Origin: Microvelia longipes
Taxonomy: Eukaryota > Arthropoda > Insecta > Hemiptera > Veliidae
DNA: 64,000 bases
Assembly (NCBI GenBank): GCA_018340805.1
Contig: JACMZG010001908.1
Location: forward strand, 11,368,846 to 11,432,845
Reading direction: 5' to 3'
The translations under genes were made by a program, and so were the position numbers. Below, piece after piece: positions 23,820-36,338 of this stretch; position 1 is the stretch's first letter, and every line of letters begins with the position of its first letter. The notes under the pieces were generated by a model. That model was not told where the DNA came from. It made no database searches and saw nothing but the letters and a program-made list of their open reading frames with translations.

Positions 23820-25986
23820 ACTCTTTTAAGTACTAAGAACTTAGTTATACTCCTTTAAGTTCTTCTCATATACTATATCCTTATAAACCAACCTTTTATT
23901 TATACTTTATAGGCAAAATGATTTCCACACCTCATCTGATAATACTATTTGATTTATCACATCAGGTACTTGGCATAGAGTAAATATTCAATCAAATTTG
24001 CTCTAAGACCATCCAGTTCCTTTTTATAATTTATCAATGGATCAACAATAAAGCAATACCCAAAATTAGGGACAATTTTGAAAAGATAATGAACTTAAAT
24101 ATAAAATAAACAAAAAAATATTAATAACAATGCTTATATTTAAAAAAAAATACAAAAACAAAATAATAGAAACCCTTTTTTAGAAAATAACTAAGAATTA
24201 AATTAATAATCTAAACCCATGTAAAAAATAATTATTATTTTTATAAATTACATGAATATAATACAGCGAGACATTATTGAAAATAATAAAAATGATAAAA
24301 AACGTTAACACAATATTTTTACACGAACACAAAATTGACTAGAAATACAATGTCTTGAAATGAATGTTTAAACAAAAATTTTGAAGTCGCCAAAAATAAT
24401 TAAAAATTAATTTAGTCAAATTTAAAAATTTGTATACCAGAAAAGTTTTACACGTTGGTTTTGATTTTTTTTCTAAAAAAATACAATTTAACAATTACAT
24501 TTTACAATTTGTTTTATATTTTTGATCATTTTTATTCAATTTTAATTTAGGCAGGTTTGTTAAATTGAGATTTAACCCTAAAATATCAAAAATAACTAAC
24601 TAGAAACAAGCAATTTTTAGTCTCAAAAAGTAATCTGATCTCTATAATGAGGTATTCTTCATCTATCATATCGAATAAAAAATTATGTTTTTTTTTAACT
24701 TTTATTATTATAAATAGCATTTATTGACAAAAAATACACATTTAATATTTTCTTACACTTTTCTTTTAAATATTATATTATTCTACATACATTATTATTT
24801 TATAATTTTAATTCATTATATTATTAATATAACGTTATCATAATACTCATTTATATTGATATAAAATTAAAATCATCAAAAAAACCTGCAATATATTACA
24901 TGTGAAATACAGTTTTTTATTTATTTAAAAAACAAGTAATAGGTAAAAATAAATAAACTTAATAAGATTTTAGCTTCCCACACCACAAATAGAAGCTAAG
25001 TTTATTTAAATAACTTTTTGACATTAAAAACACTCTAGAGGCATACATTTTCATCGTTTCATTCTTATAAACTATATCAGTAGTTACATGTTTGTTTAGA
25101 AAATTTTCCTCAGAATTGATAATGAAAACATTAGTCGACTTTATGAGTTTTAACAGACTAAATTTATACCTAATATTTTTGAAACATTATAATTTTATAT
25201 TATGATAATATAATTATTATATTTAAAAAGTATGTGAAGCAAATCAATTCATCTATAAAAAGGTTTTGTTGAAAATAAAAGTATTCAAAATTGATCTCAA
25301 AATCTGATGAGATTTTACTTAAACCATTTTTTTTATTTTATCTTTTCTTATCTTATTTTAATATTTAATTTAAATATTTTTTTAATAGAAAATAGAATAA
25401 AATCATAAATCCAAAAATATACGAATAAAATCAAGCATCGTCTGCATTTCTAAACTAAAAGCGTTTTATTCACTACGCATTTTCATTAATGAGAAAAATT
25501 AAATGTAATTATTCTTCATTATCCATTAGTAAGTAAAATTAAGAATAATCATAACAAATTCTGTAAACCAAGTACAGAATGAGAATGAATTATTCTTAAC
25601 ATAATAAATTAGAACTTCTCACTAACAGGAAGTAAAGGATTTTCATTCAAAGTATAACTTACACGTGAATTGTTATTCGTCTTATTAATGTAAATGGTAA
25701 TGACTGTGGGAGAGCAGGTCCGTGTTTTTATAATTATGTTAAAATGTTAAAGTATCAATGTGGGAGTGTATTGGAACTTAATAATAACACCTTAAAATCT
25801 AAATGAATTTATCAAATAAGTTATAGATGAATTGATTGAATTTGCAATTAACAAAAAATTTTATCACATAATATGTCAGAATAAATAAGTGAAATAATAA
25901 TAATATAAATAATTATCAATAACTAATCTATATATTTAAACAATTTTAATTAAAAAAATATACATAATAAAGGAAAGAGGATGGGG
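23820..25986. other. AT-rich intronic DNA; GLE1 3' UTR likely in its right part
   Basis: No ORF of note and no clear repeat. Possible minus-strand polyadenylation signals for GLE1 (TTTATT on this strand) occur at 25465-25470 and 25332-25337. I cannot tell which is used. Confidence 0.4.
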
Positions 25987-28275
25987 TTACCAGAAATGTG
26001 ACAGGATTCCTCTAGGAGGCGGAATCTTTTTATCTTTAATAACATCTTCCAGAAAAGTTTTTAGCCTTTCGACAGGCCCCCCTCGCCCTTTTTCAGTAAC
26101 TTTATATATTTTACACAAATAATCAGTACAAATCAAATACAGAAGCTTTTGGAAATTAAAACCATAACTAGAGAGGAGACTATGACCAGAGACTTCTAGA
26201 ACATCTAATAGTATCGTTGCACTGACATCTGACAGTGGATCCAAGGAAATGAAATTAGTCAACCAAACCCAGAGTTCGGATACACCGAGTGGAGGACATA
26301 AGGAGGAATCAGAACGACGTTTATGGGCAATTAATACAGCACTGTAAAGTTGAGCGACACCACTCATGCGTTTTAAGAACTTATCAGTTTCTTCTCTCTC
26401 CCTGTTGTCATAATTAAAGCCTAATCTTTTGTTATACTCTATATCGGATTCAGTAGGTGAAGGTTTAAGATCAAGAGGTACTAAATAAGGGCAGATTCTA
26501 AAGAAGAAAGCTTGGATGTAAACAGACAGGACAGGATATCTCATGATAAGAGCTAGTACAACGGTGGCAATGGCATGTCCAGTTTCGGGATGAGAGGAAA
26601 CAACATCTTCTCCAGCTTTAACAACTTTCCTAGCAAGTAAAACTTCACAATATCTTATTCCCATGGGATGATCCTTGGCACTAAATCTTCTATTCATGAC
26701 TGGCACGGACTTTCCATCCAATAGATCAGTAAGTTTATCAAGTTTATCCTTAAGATGTTGAGCACTGGTAGGTGATATAGCATTAACAGGTACATTAACA
26801 GCCCTCTGACAGTCTTTTCTAAAGTTTTTATACTTATCATCGTTAAGGAAAGGTTCTAAACTTTCTTCAGCCTTCGTGAGAACATTTAGGACATAATTAC
26901 AATATTTTAATCTCTCTAATCGTCTTTTATTTGTCTCGGTAGATGAGCTAGAGATAAAGCCCTCCTTTTTCTCCATTCCGCTTTTCACATTTGCCTCCAT
27001 AACCTCAACAGGTTGTTTTTTACTATTTTCTTCATTTTTTCTTAGAGCTTCCAATAATTTAGCATTTGCTTCTTCTTCAAGTCGTTTAGTGTTTTCGTAA
27101 TCTTCATTCCTCAGATTAATCCTATAATAGAGATCAAGTAGAAAAGAAAACAATGTATTGCATTCATCAACATCAGCCTGTGAAATGTTACCACATTTGC
27201 TTTTGGAAATAACATCTGTAAGCCTAACATTATTTTTCTTAAGTGTATCGAAATCAGAATGAAATTCGCTAACTAAAGAAACACTACTAGATTGAAGAAG
27301 TTGTAGCATCTCATTATACTTAGCATTATATGATTTTTGTGTACTACTGATGGTCTCTATAAGAGCTCTTTTTCTCGCCACAAGTTCCATTTCCTTAATC
27401 TTCTGCTCAGCAGAGGAGTCAGACTGAATCTTGGAATTCAAGTAAGCTGATTTTTTAACAGACTCAATCTTTTTAGCTTTGGCTAAGACAGCTTCTAAAT
27501 CTTTGTTGAAATCTCTTTCAACCTTAAGTTGTTTTTCCCTAATTTTTTGAAACCAGTTCATCTCGGTGAGTTCTTGCTCCACCTCCTTCTCTTCGGCTTC
27601 TCTAGCCAACAAATCTTCAACCTGTTGATCATGCTCCTCCATCTTCTTTCGAACTTCATCAAATTCATTTCTTATTTCATCAGTAATAGTTTTCTCCACT
27701 TGGGTTATCATTTTCTTCAAAGAAAGTCTCTCCATTTCAGAGCAGAGTTCAGACATTTCAGGATAAGAGGGACCAGCACTCTTATCATCTTTAATCTGCA
27801 CATTTTCAACATTGAGTGGAAATCCAGAAGTCAATTTTTTAGGAGGCTTTTTGGGACTTTCCAAACCTTTAGAAATAAATTTTACAGTTGATTTAGGCTT
27901 ATCTTTATAAGGAGTAGAGTGAGATTTTGGAATTAAATTTAATTTTTCATTAGGAGAAGAGATAATTATACCGTTAGCTTCTTCTAGAGAAAGATAAAGC
28001 TCACTTGTTTCAGATTCAATTGAAACTGAAAGATAACTATCATTATTCTTAACAGGGGAACGAATTTCAGTAAATTTAACAGTATTAGTGATTGTGTCAG
28101 GACTGTGAGAGATGGGAGGTCCAATAGTGACATCGACTGCTCCACCAGCAGTCCAGAAGAGTCCGGCAGCTTTACTCATAGCTCCGTGTATGAGTCTCTT
28201 CCATCCGGCTTTGTCATCGCCAGGTAGGCTCCCGTGTTTCCTCTCATACTTCTCAAGTACTTGAATAACAGACAT
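25987..28275 (-). CDS. GLE1: GLE1, mRNA export factor / nucleoporin (single exon)
   Basis: GLE1 activates the DEAD-box helicase DDX19/Dbp5 with inositol hexakisphosphate at the cytoplasmic face of the nuclear pore, driving the last step of mRNA export. The uninterrupted frame gives 762 residues (human about 698). An unconserved, phospho-rich N-terminal part (about 1-170) is followed by a long charged coiled coil (about 175-320, for example RNEFDEVRKKMEEHDQQVED). The C-terminal GLE1 domain (about 440-760) is unmistakable: RICPYLVPLD, TDKFLKRMSGVAQLYSAV, LDPLSDVSATILLDVLEVSG and a C-terminus ending IPPPRGILSHFW. All major blocks are intact, with no stop or frameshift. The start is the first ATG after a plausible 3' splice site. 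The gene lies inside RFT1 intron 2 on the same strand. A 2.3-kb ORF without introns is unusual for this family, which is multi-exonic in vertebrates; a functional retrogene is one explanation. Confidence 0.95.
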   Translation of the reverse strand: MSVIQVLEKYERKHGSLPGDDKAGWKRLIHGAMSKAAGLFWTAGGAVDVTIGPPISHSPDTITNTVKFTEIRSPVKNNDSYLSVSIESETSELYLSLEEANGIIISSPNEKLNLIPKSHSTPYKDKPKSTVKFISKGLESPKKPPKKLTSGFPLNVENVQIKDDKSAGPSYPEMSELCSEMERLSLKKMITQVEKTITDEIRNEFDEVRKKMEEHDQQVEDLLAREAEEKEVEQELTEMNWFQKIREKQLKVERDFNKDLEAVLAKAKKIESVKKSAYLNSKIQSDSSAEQKIKEMELVARKRALIETISSTQKSYNAKYNEMLQLLQSSSVSLVSEFHSDFDTLKKNNVRLTDVISKSKCGNISQADVDECNTLFSFLLDLYYRINLRNEDYENTKRLEEEANAKLLEALRKNEENSKKQPVEVMEANVKSGMEKKEGFISSSSTETNKRRLERLKYCNYVLNVLTKAEESLEPFLNDDKYKNFRKDCQRAVNVPVNAISPTSAQHLKDKLDKLTDLLDGKSVPVMNRRFSAKDHPMGIRYCEVLLARKVVKAGEDVVSSHPETGHAIATVVLALIMRYPVLSVYIQAFFFRICPYLVPLDLKPSPTESDIEYNKRLGFNYDNREREETDKFLKRMSGVAQLYSAVLIAHKRRSDSSLCPPLGVSELWVWLTNFISLDPLSDVSATILLDVLEVSGHSLLSSYGFNFQKLLYLICTDYLCKIYKVTEKGRGGPVERLKTFLEDVIKDKKIPPPRGILSHFW

Positions 28276-28307
28276 TTTCCCTTTCTCAATAACACTCTAC
28301 ACAACAA
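28276..28307 (-). other. GLE1: GLE1 5' UTR piece with upstream 3' splice site
   Basis: On the minus strand a pyrimidine-rich TGTTTTTGTTTTCAG ends at 28308, 33 bp upstream of the ATG. This predicts a spliced non-coding leader exon to the right. The donor partner is not identified. Confidence 0.55.
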
Positions 28308-29089
28308 CTGAAAACAAAAACAACAGAAGAATGAAAAATGGAGTAATCAGATAATTAACTAACATATCACCCAACTCAAAAACAATCATTTAAAAGTACT
28401 GTCACAACAAAAATAATCATTTCAACAAAAAACATTTTCTATTGGAACTGAAAAGTTTTAGAATAAAAATTTATTACAGAAAAAAGTACCAAAACCATAA
28501 AATTATATATATAAAAAAAACATTTCTTCTTCAAAGTAATTGTTTAATTTATCTTAAAAATGGTAGGCAAGAGCAAAAACAACAGACAAAAAAACACACA
28601 ACAAAGATACAGAAAATCAACTAATTTATAGGACATGAGATCAAAGACAGAACTACAAAAATTCTTTTAAACAATAAAAAAATAATGCTATTTAACAAAA
28701 ATTACATTAAAAAGAATAAAACAATTTACATTAAATATTACAAATTTAAATTATTAGACTAGATTAGATGTGTTTAAGTAAGAAAAATGTTTGGAAACAC
28801 ATAACTTCATTAAAAGACGTTTCAAATGATCTACCTACAAGAATAAAGATGCAAACCTAACATGGAAATAAGTGTCAACTAAGAAATAAAATATCACCTT
28901 CACTTATAAAATTTGATTGTTAAAGTCAATTGAACTGGAATAATGGACTTCACATTAACTAGAATCTCATAACACCTCAAAGTATAAAAGGAAGAATTGA
29001 TCATTGCTGCCACAATAGTATTTTCATAAAGTTTAAACAAAATGTTTTTACTTTTCCTCATTTATATCAAAGGTATATATTGTGTTGGC

Positions 29090-29200
29090 AAAAAAAATCT
29101 GAAACCATTGTTACATGAATTATCCGTCGCAGGTGATTTTAAGGCCTCCTCAGTGATTTTTATAAAGTTGTCTCAATGTGTGTCTGTAATCCTTGTAGCT
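29090..29200. repeat. dispersed repeat fragment
   Basis: GAATTATCCGTCGCAGGTGA followed by GGCCTCCTCAGTGATTTTTA and AAAGTTGTCTCA. Related copies are at 35690-35760 and 47285-47345, the latter with TTATCGTTCCAGGTGTTTTA and GACCTCCTGAGTGGTTTTTA. The frame is open in places but not conserved. Confidence 0.6.
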
Positions 29201-29284
29201 CCCAGTGTATTTATAAAAGAGAGTTAAACCTTTATAAAGAAAAACAGTCTATTGCTGCAGTTGTGCTATCGGGAAAATGAATTT

Positions 29285-29620
29285 TTATGACGTCATCAAC
29301 CCGCAATAATAATATATATCGTAAAAAAAATTCAAAAAGCAATCAGCAAAAAAAAATTGAAACATCATTAAACGCATAAAAATGTTGTAATGGATTGAGA
29401 TTTGACACGCATGTAGCTATGTATAAGACTAATATATGTGCCAAGTTTCATCTCATTATCAGCATTAGTTCAATTTTTATCAAATGACTTGTGTACGCTT
29501 TTTTTTTTAATTGTAAAAATCAGAAAATAATCCAAATGAGTTGAAATTTGGTACAAATGTACCTGTACAATATAAATAAGTACACCTAGTTCGTTTCAAT
29601 AGGACAAGTATATCCATGAT
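29285..29620. repeat. dispersed repeat with TGACGTCAT and AATGAGATGAAACTTGGCAC words
   Basis: Begins near TATGACGTCATCAACCCGC (TGACGTCA at 29288). It contains the complement of GAACTAATGCTGATAATGAG, shared with 56430-56480. The TGACGTCATNAACC start recurs at 38002 and 39282. Confidence 0.55.
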
Positions 29621-29636
29621 TTTTGTTGGATCATAA

Positions 29637-29690
29637 AAGTTAAGCTTCATCGAGCATGGTCAGTGCCTAGATGGGTGACCACAGGGAACG
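29637..29690 (+). repeat. 5S rRNA-derived fragment (SINE3-like)
   Basis: GTTAAGCTTCATCGAGCATG, then GGTCAGTGCCTAGATGGGTG and ACC.C.GGGAAC. This matches the middle and 3' part of eukaryotic 5S rRNA, including the box C region of the internal promoter, with several substitutions. The 5' third of 5S is absent, so it is not a functional 5S gene. It may be a truncated SINE3 or a 5S pseudogene. A GAGGACGAGTGAAGCGAGTC motif follows at 29701. Confidence 0.75.
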
Positions 29691-29829
29691 AAACAGTTGA
29701 ATTACTGTCAGAGGACGAGTGAAGCGAGTCGGAAGACATGTTGCAGTATAAATTTAATGACTTTTATACCTTGAGAACGAGTGAAGCTATAGTTAGCTAT
29801 AGCTATAGATAAATATTTTTAGATCACTA

Positions 29830-31660
29830 TAGATCATTATAACATTTTTTTAAACAAGTTTAAAAAAATGCTTGAACTTCTCAACACATTCTGTTGAGTC
29901 ATCAAAACCAGGTAAGGATGAAAACACACAATACGTGAGTAAAGTCACATGTTAAATTTTATTTCACTATAAATACTAATGTACCTCTGGTGGAGAAAAA
30001 CAGATCTACAGTTTAATATTGGCTTCAATTTTGAAGTTATAAATTTTGAAATTTTAATTGGGAAATACTATGTAAGTTAAAAAAAAATCTAAGTAAACGC
30101 TCTACATATTTTTATAAAGTCTATAACAATAAGAAGATTCTAAGAAGTTTGGAAGGCTAAAGTTTGTTTACGTCTGTCATTATATGACATTTTACTTTAA
30201 ACTTCTTGTAAATACTCCTTAGCCAAAATTGCTGATCCAATGTAAATTAAACAGCAAGTCTTATCAGAGGAAGAACTGGTAAGCTTATGGGGTTAATTAA
30301 CCATTGCGTATCAAAATAGTATTTTAAAAATCATAGGTAAGGTAATGGTTTTGGGTGCAGGTTAGAGGTTATCCACAATTAAGGTGTTTAAGCCCAGCCA
30401 TGTTTTCATCTCGACGCCGATGTACTTGTTTAGATAACACGTTTTAACATACACTGATTGGAGTCTTATATTTCTTTACTTTTTAGCAAACTGAGCTCCA
30501 AAGCTTTTTTACAAATTAATAAATAGGCTTTTAGAAATTCGCTGTTGGATATGAATATCAATCAGCAAATATCAACGGTAGCTGATTCCTTCTTTTGTAG
30601 TAAATATACCTTCTCATACTTTCTTTTAATGTTTATATCTACTGTTGGTCTAAAGAGGTTTCTATAATAACTTAGTATCCAAGTGATTTCAGCATTTTCA
30701 GTGTTACTACTGGATGAAAGTAAACAATACTACAATTTAATTTTTTTTGTATTTATTTATTATGCCTTCATAGGTTGTCCAACATACTTTATTATGAGTT
30801 CTACTTATTTTATCAGCTCAGTGACAATTTCTTCTGTTATGGAATCACCAATCAATTTAATATCATAAGCAAAGTTTAAATTAAAATATAATTCTCCTTT
30901 TTATTCACTTAATTTTTCTAAAGGCTTACTCATAAATTAAAGTAAACAATTTATAGTACATGAAAGTGTAAAAATTAAACTAAGAGCCACTCATGTAAAA
31001 ATTGTGAGAGCTTATAAGAAGAAATTTTATGACTTTGTAAAATTTGGAAATAAGAAGAGCCTTTATAAAGGACTCAGTGAATGGCCTGAATGATAAGAGT
31101 GATGGAGGGCTATCAGTGATCATCCAATTCCAAGCCTATCATACCCAGTCTTTGAATAGTCTCTTAAACGTCTGCACTTAACTCACCAGTAGTTCGTTTT
31201 AATTAATCAATTTAATTTCCTTTGTTCAACGTTTATTCTTATTTGTTCCCCTTATCTTTTGACTTTTATTATTCTATTAGGTTGTATGTGTTGTTATTTC
31301 TTAGTAACTTGTTTTTTAGACACTGTTGATGGCATTATTGCCCAAAGCCGGCTCTGCTTATTTTTTAATAAATTCTTTGGTGGAGAGACGTATTGATTTT
31401 TGCATGTTAAGACGTTTTATATTTGTAAGGTTGGTACAGAGGGTAGTCTCATATCTGACTTTAGCAAGGTATTTTTGATCACATGATTAAGAAACATTAT
31501 TTATTTTCTAAACTAAAATATTTTAAGGTAAGTAAATCAGTCTAATAATCCAACTCTTCACCTGATGCTGTTATAGTATCTACAAAAATTCAACCAATAT
31601 TGTTTCGTTTTTATTTTAGTTAATTTTAAGTAAGTGTAGGTTTCTCAAGATTATATTTTA
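29830..31660. other. RFT1 intron 2, no gene seen
   Basis: AT-rich. Short ORFs (for example 30683-30868) lack family resemblance. Small AGCTATAG direct repeats lie near 29788-29815. Confidence 0.45.
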
Positions 31661-31664
31661 AATT

Positions 31665-31970
31665 TCTAAAAAAACTTAAACTTTCTTCCCTGCTTAAAAG
31701 CTCAACAAAGCCAGAAATGAGTGGCATTAAATATCTAGAAGTTCCATGGGAACTCCCAACTTCCTTTCTCGACTTAAATTTTTAAAAAACTATAAAAAAA
31801 GAGGCAATTGATATCTAGAACTTTTAAAGGAACTAAGACTTATTTTCTTTACTTAAAAGTCCACTAAAACTAGAAATGAATGTAGGCTCCTGCAATTGAT
31901 ATCTAGAAATTCTAAGGGAACTTTAACTTCCTTCCCTCGCACAAAAGTTTAATTAAACTATAGTTGAATT
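31665..31970. repeat. tandem repeat, ~95-bp unit, 3 copies
   Basis: Each unit has GATATCTAGAA, a GGAACT stretch, then CTTCCTTCCCTC-like sequence, TAAAAGT and AAAACTAGAAATGA. Copies are diverged. Confidence 0.7.
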
Positions 31971-32892
31971 TAAAATTAATTATAATATCTTAAAATGAAA
32001 GATGGCTGAAACATTTTTTTGGGGCTCTCAGGGGCTCTGTGTAACCTCCTCTTTGTAACTTGTAGACCACCCATCGATATTAAATTAGCTGTTGTAGGGC
32101 AACTTTTATATAAAAAAAATAATGAGAGAAATGAATAAGAAAACGCACTTAAGATAATAATTTATTTACATAATATTGCAGCTAAACTTAAATTTGTATT
32201 TTATAAAATCACTCAAATTCAATTATTTTCTTTCATCATCAGGTCTTAGTAATTTAATTTACTAAGATTGATTTAATTAGTAATTAAATCAATTAATTAC
32301 AATGTGTTCTTGGCATAGAACATAAAATACAATAACAAAGATTTTTTCTTAAGGAGCAAGAAGGAAAACAAGTCTAATTAATTCATTAAGATTAATTAGA
32401 CTTGATCCAATAGGTAAAGGAAATTCCACTTATTTGGCACACTCAAATCATAAAAATTAAAACTCTTCAAAATAATTATTCAACCTGAGAACATAAGGTG
32501 CAGAATTCACCCTCTTTAATACTAATATAATAATAATGAATAAATAAATAAACCTAAATGAAACTTGCCATTTGGTAATTTATAAACGAAAACAATAATT
32601 TTCCATTGAATAAGAAATTCATGCAAAATATTTTAGAGCAAAAGTTACAATAAATACAGTCCCTATTTCTGTAGAGATGTAGAGTAAAACATACCAACAT
32701 TCCATTACCAAATGTTTTCCAAAATAAATTCCCTATAAGAATCTAGATTTATTAGATGCATACAGGTCTGCCAGCTGGGCGAACTTACTTTGGAATAACT
32801 GTTTCCTTGCTCAGCTTTTTAGTTCTTACTCAAGTCGAAGTGGTACAGTTCTAACTATGAAGACAAGTGTGAACAGAAAGTCTGAGAGAGAA

Positions 32893-33776
32893 CTATAATA
32901 CGACACACGGAACTAATAGACCGTCCCAGCTCTTTCCCCCTCCACTTTATGCCGACCTCGGAATAAAAAAATACCTTTTTCGTAAATAAAATCATAAAAA
33001 GGCAACACTGGTTGTAAATATTTGTAACCTCGCGTCGCTTTTATTTCCCTCATTGTGCATATTTTTCTGTTCGAGTTCGTTTCGTTCCATTCCAATCTGT
33101 TTAATTCATCCAATTATTGCAGAGTTGTAATATGATTTGAGTGCCTATATTTGACGCATGGACATTGATGTATTCTTCAAGCATTTCTTGCTATTAGAGT
33201 ACAGCGCAGGGTCTGGGGTCTGTCAACCAAAAGACAGCTTTTTTTTTCGAAAATGCCAATGTCTTTCAATAGATGACATTCTTGACTTTTTTAAGTCATG
33301 AATGCATATTGTGTCATATTATTTTTATAATATGAAACAATACGCATTCAATTATACAAATATAACACAAAAAAAGCAGTTTATTTTGGAAAAAAGTAAT
33401 TATAGCTGACGATTTATTAAAATCGTCAAACTTTTATCATAGAACTATTATGATCCATTGCATTACATAATCAAAAACTTTAACTTCACTTAATTCATAC
33501 TTCCCGAACAAATTTAATGCAACACAGGTAAATTTATAAGACACAACGATATTCCTACTTAAAAAGTAAATAAATAAATTTTTAAAAATAAAAAAATACG
33601 ATATCAAATAAAAACAAATCACAAAATTCAAAACATAACCTGACTTTCAGTGTTGCCAGAGTAGGGATTTTTTTTGTTACTATAGAGGAAGGAATTTTTT
33701 TATTTAAAAATGAGGGTTGAAAGCATTGAGATTTTGGCGGGGTGTCAATTGATTTTAGCCGTGTGTCGTACTATAG
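32893..33776. mobile_element. DNA transposon/MITE with CTATARTACGACACACGG ends
   Basis: 18-bp terminal inverted repeats, CTATAATACGACACACGG on the left and CTATAGTACGACACACGG as complement of the right end; 884 bp between outer ends. No transposase. The 32913-33113 minus-strand ORF lies inside and has no homology I recognise. Target duplication is uncertain, since TATA at both edges makes the boundary ambiguous. Confidence 0.75.
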
Positions 33777-33950
33777 ATTAGTGAGCAAGACAGCGAAAAT
33801 TCTAAAGAAAATTTGTCCTACTTGCACACCTCCACACCAGACATTTTTTCCTTTATAAACTTAAATAGAATACTTAAGTTTATAACTGATTATTCATCTA
33901 AGATTTTGATAAGAGAGCCCTGCCTCCCAGTACTTTGAGTCCTTTTTTAT

Positions 33951-34404
33951 CAAAGTGACTAATACTATTAGAGGGAGTACGGAACCCGATTTACACAGTG
34001 ATAAGGGGTCTGGAAGTGAGACAGTTTCCATAGGTGCCGTAACTGTACTTACCCCTACTATAGTCTCCCAAGAGAGAGACTAGATACTCCTCCACCCCTC
34101 TACAACCCCTTTTAAGGCACACACTCTACAAACGGTGGACATTTTTCAGTGATAGCACATTAAACCACTTTATTCAACACAGACAATTAAAGAATACATG
34201 CAATACATAATAATTAAAACTTAGTTTAAATTCATTTACTTGATTTAAAACAAAATATTCGAAAAATAATGTAATATTTACGTGAAAATGTAATAATTAT
34301 GAAAAATAAAAAAATGATGTCACCAATGTACTGTTACGGCACCTAGCTACCCAAGGAACGATAAGAACTGTTATATCCTCCCTCTAATAGTATTAGTCTC
34401 TTTG
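33951..34404. mobile_element. MITE with CAAAGWGACTAATACTATTA ends
   Basis: Terminal inverted repeats of about 27 bp with one mismatch (CAAAGTGACTAATACTATTA on the left). Sub-terminal similarity continues through GGTGCCGTAAC. 454 bp, non-coding. Confidence 0.8.
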
Positions 34405-36338
34405 TTTTGTATAAATTGTGGTTATATATCATGATTTTCTACATCATTTTTTGTTACTCATAATCATAGAGATATTATTACTAGAGAGGCCCTATAGATT
34501 ACATTTTGAAACATTGAAAAAGTAACCTGACTACCTTCCTTATAAATGCAATCAAATAATCAGTACACCATTTTACTAACTTATATATTATAACGTTAAT
34601 AATACAAATCAAAATACAAGCAATGTGCGGGAAGCTGAAAACGATTAATTTATTATAACCTTAACTCACTCTTGGAGGAGGTTTCAATAGGGTTACACAG
34701 AGCCCCAAAAAGATGTTTAAGGTTTCTTAATATAATGATATAGACTATGCCCCCTCTAGTATATCTCTATCCTCATAATAGTAAAATCAATCCGGACTTG
34801 TTTTATTTGATTCAGAGCTCCAAAAAACATTGAAAACAACTAACTCTAAACTTTGGTTTACCAACTAAGTCTTTCTGGTTATTTACAATGTATTTATAGT
34901 TAACAATTTTATTCGATTTAGCCTCGCACAAAATATAATTAAAGACCTTCTTTCTGGCAAATCATTATTTAATTTATTTTTACCATTTTACTGACCCTAA
35001 GCAAACCAGGCCAATGAAGTCACAACAGATAGAGTTCTTATCCTTCTAAAGATTTATTTTTGCACCATGTTTCTTTAAAAAATAATAATGCGTCTAAGGT
35101 GGCGGGTTTACAAGTCATACGAAACCTCCTTTTCATGATCCCTGACAATTGTCAGTCAATTCATAAACAAATATTCCCAAGGAAATTAGCTAAAAGGAGC
35201 GGAATACTTTACGGAAATTTTTTTCCGAAGAGCGGAATTGTTCTATTAAATTTTTATTTGGATAAAACTTAATAGCAATTATTAAAAAAAAAACTTTAAT
35301 AAAGAAAACGTGTTTTTCTTTTACTCGATAATATTTTAAGTCCTTTTAATCTTTAGATGTGCAGGCCAGTATAAACCAGAATAAAAAATATTTTTCTTGC
35401 AATGAATAATTAATAAATAAATAAAGCTAGTAGTTTGAAGATATTAGTGGTCCTCTGAAATCAAAATTATAAAAAAATAGTGTATCACTTTAAATACACC
35501 TAAAATAATGATAATCTCTAAATTAGTAATTTTTATAAGTATTGATTAATTAATCCTTTATTTTTACATTCATAGATTATAAATATTTTTTTATTAGCTA
35601 TTTATTTTTTATTCATACTATGTATTTATTTTTCCCATTTATATTGTAGGTATAAGGGAAAATATGGCGTGTGCGAAAAAATCCGAGACCAGGATTTCAT
35701 CTGAATTATCTGTTCCAGGTGTTGTTCAAATTGAACTCATTTAATTTTGACATTGTGTAAAAATGATATTGTTTTATATGGAAGATAACTGGATCTAGCA
35801 ACTAGTTATGTACTGGTTCTACCAACTAGTTACGTACTGGTTCTACTAACTAGTTGGTCACAATTAGTGAACTTTTTGTAATAAAATAACCTCAAGATGT
35901 TGAACATTACCGAGCAATAGCTTGTACGATTAAATAATAAATACAAACTTTTACTTCATGATCTGTTTCTGTGTTTTACACTAGTAATAAAATATCAGTA
36001 GAAAAGATTTTTTAAAATGTTTTCTTTAGCTTTAATTCCTTTTTTAAATTGCTCACGACATTAATTACAAATAAATAAATAAAACAATATCTTTATTTAA
36101 TAAAATTTAAGATGATGCATTGTTATACTTAATTAGGCGAAGAATATTTTAAAATTTAAAATAAAGATAAATACAAAATAATACAAATAACTGTCTTTTA
36201 AATTGCATTGTCTAGCTGAAGCTGTATTGAAGAAGTATACTTAATAAGCATTGCAAAACACATTGTGAAGAATATATAAATTGTATTAATGGTAATGAAG
36301 GAGAGATAAGAACCACATGTTTAATAATCTAGCAACTA
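34405..36338. other. RFT1 intron 2, no gene seen
   Basis: 34465-34530 (GAGATATTATTACTAGAGAG, GGCCCTATAG) has a relative at 59751-59815. 35690-35760 is a copy of the 29090 repeat. Three ACTAGTT words (ACTGGTTCTACCAACTAGTT type) sit in tandem at 35795-35860. Confidence 0.5.

Noticed and set aside
27529..27891. 120-codon + strand ORF opposite GLE1, and 151-codon + strand ORF (41732-42187) opposite VMP1
   Set aside because: Antisense shadows of well-conserved coding sequence, with no independent support.
29637..29690. Functional 5S rRNA gene
   Set aside because: Only the central and 3' part is present, with substitutions and no 5' third or terminator T-run directly after it.
32913..33113. GLE1 first exon or promoter in the 32.9-33.1 kb GC-richer block
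   Set aside because: The block lies inside a TIR-bounded mobile element (32893-33776). It could still have been co-opted as a promoter, but nothing in the sequence shows this.
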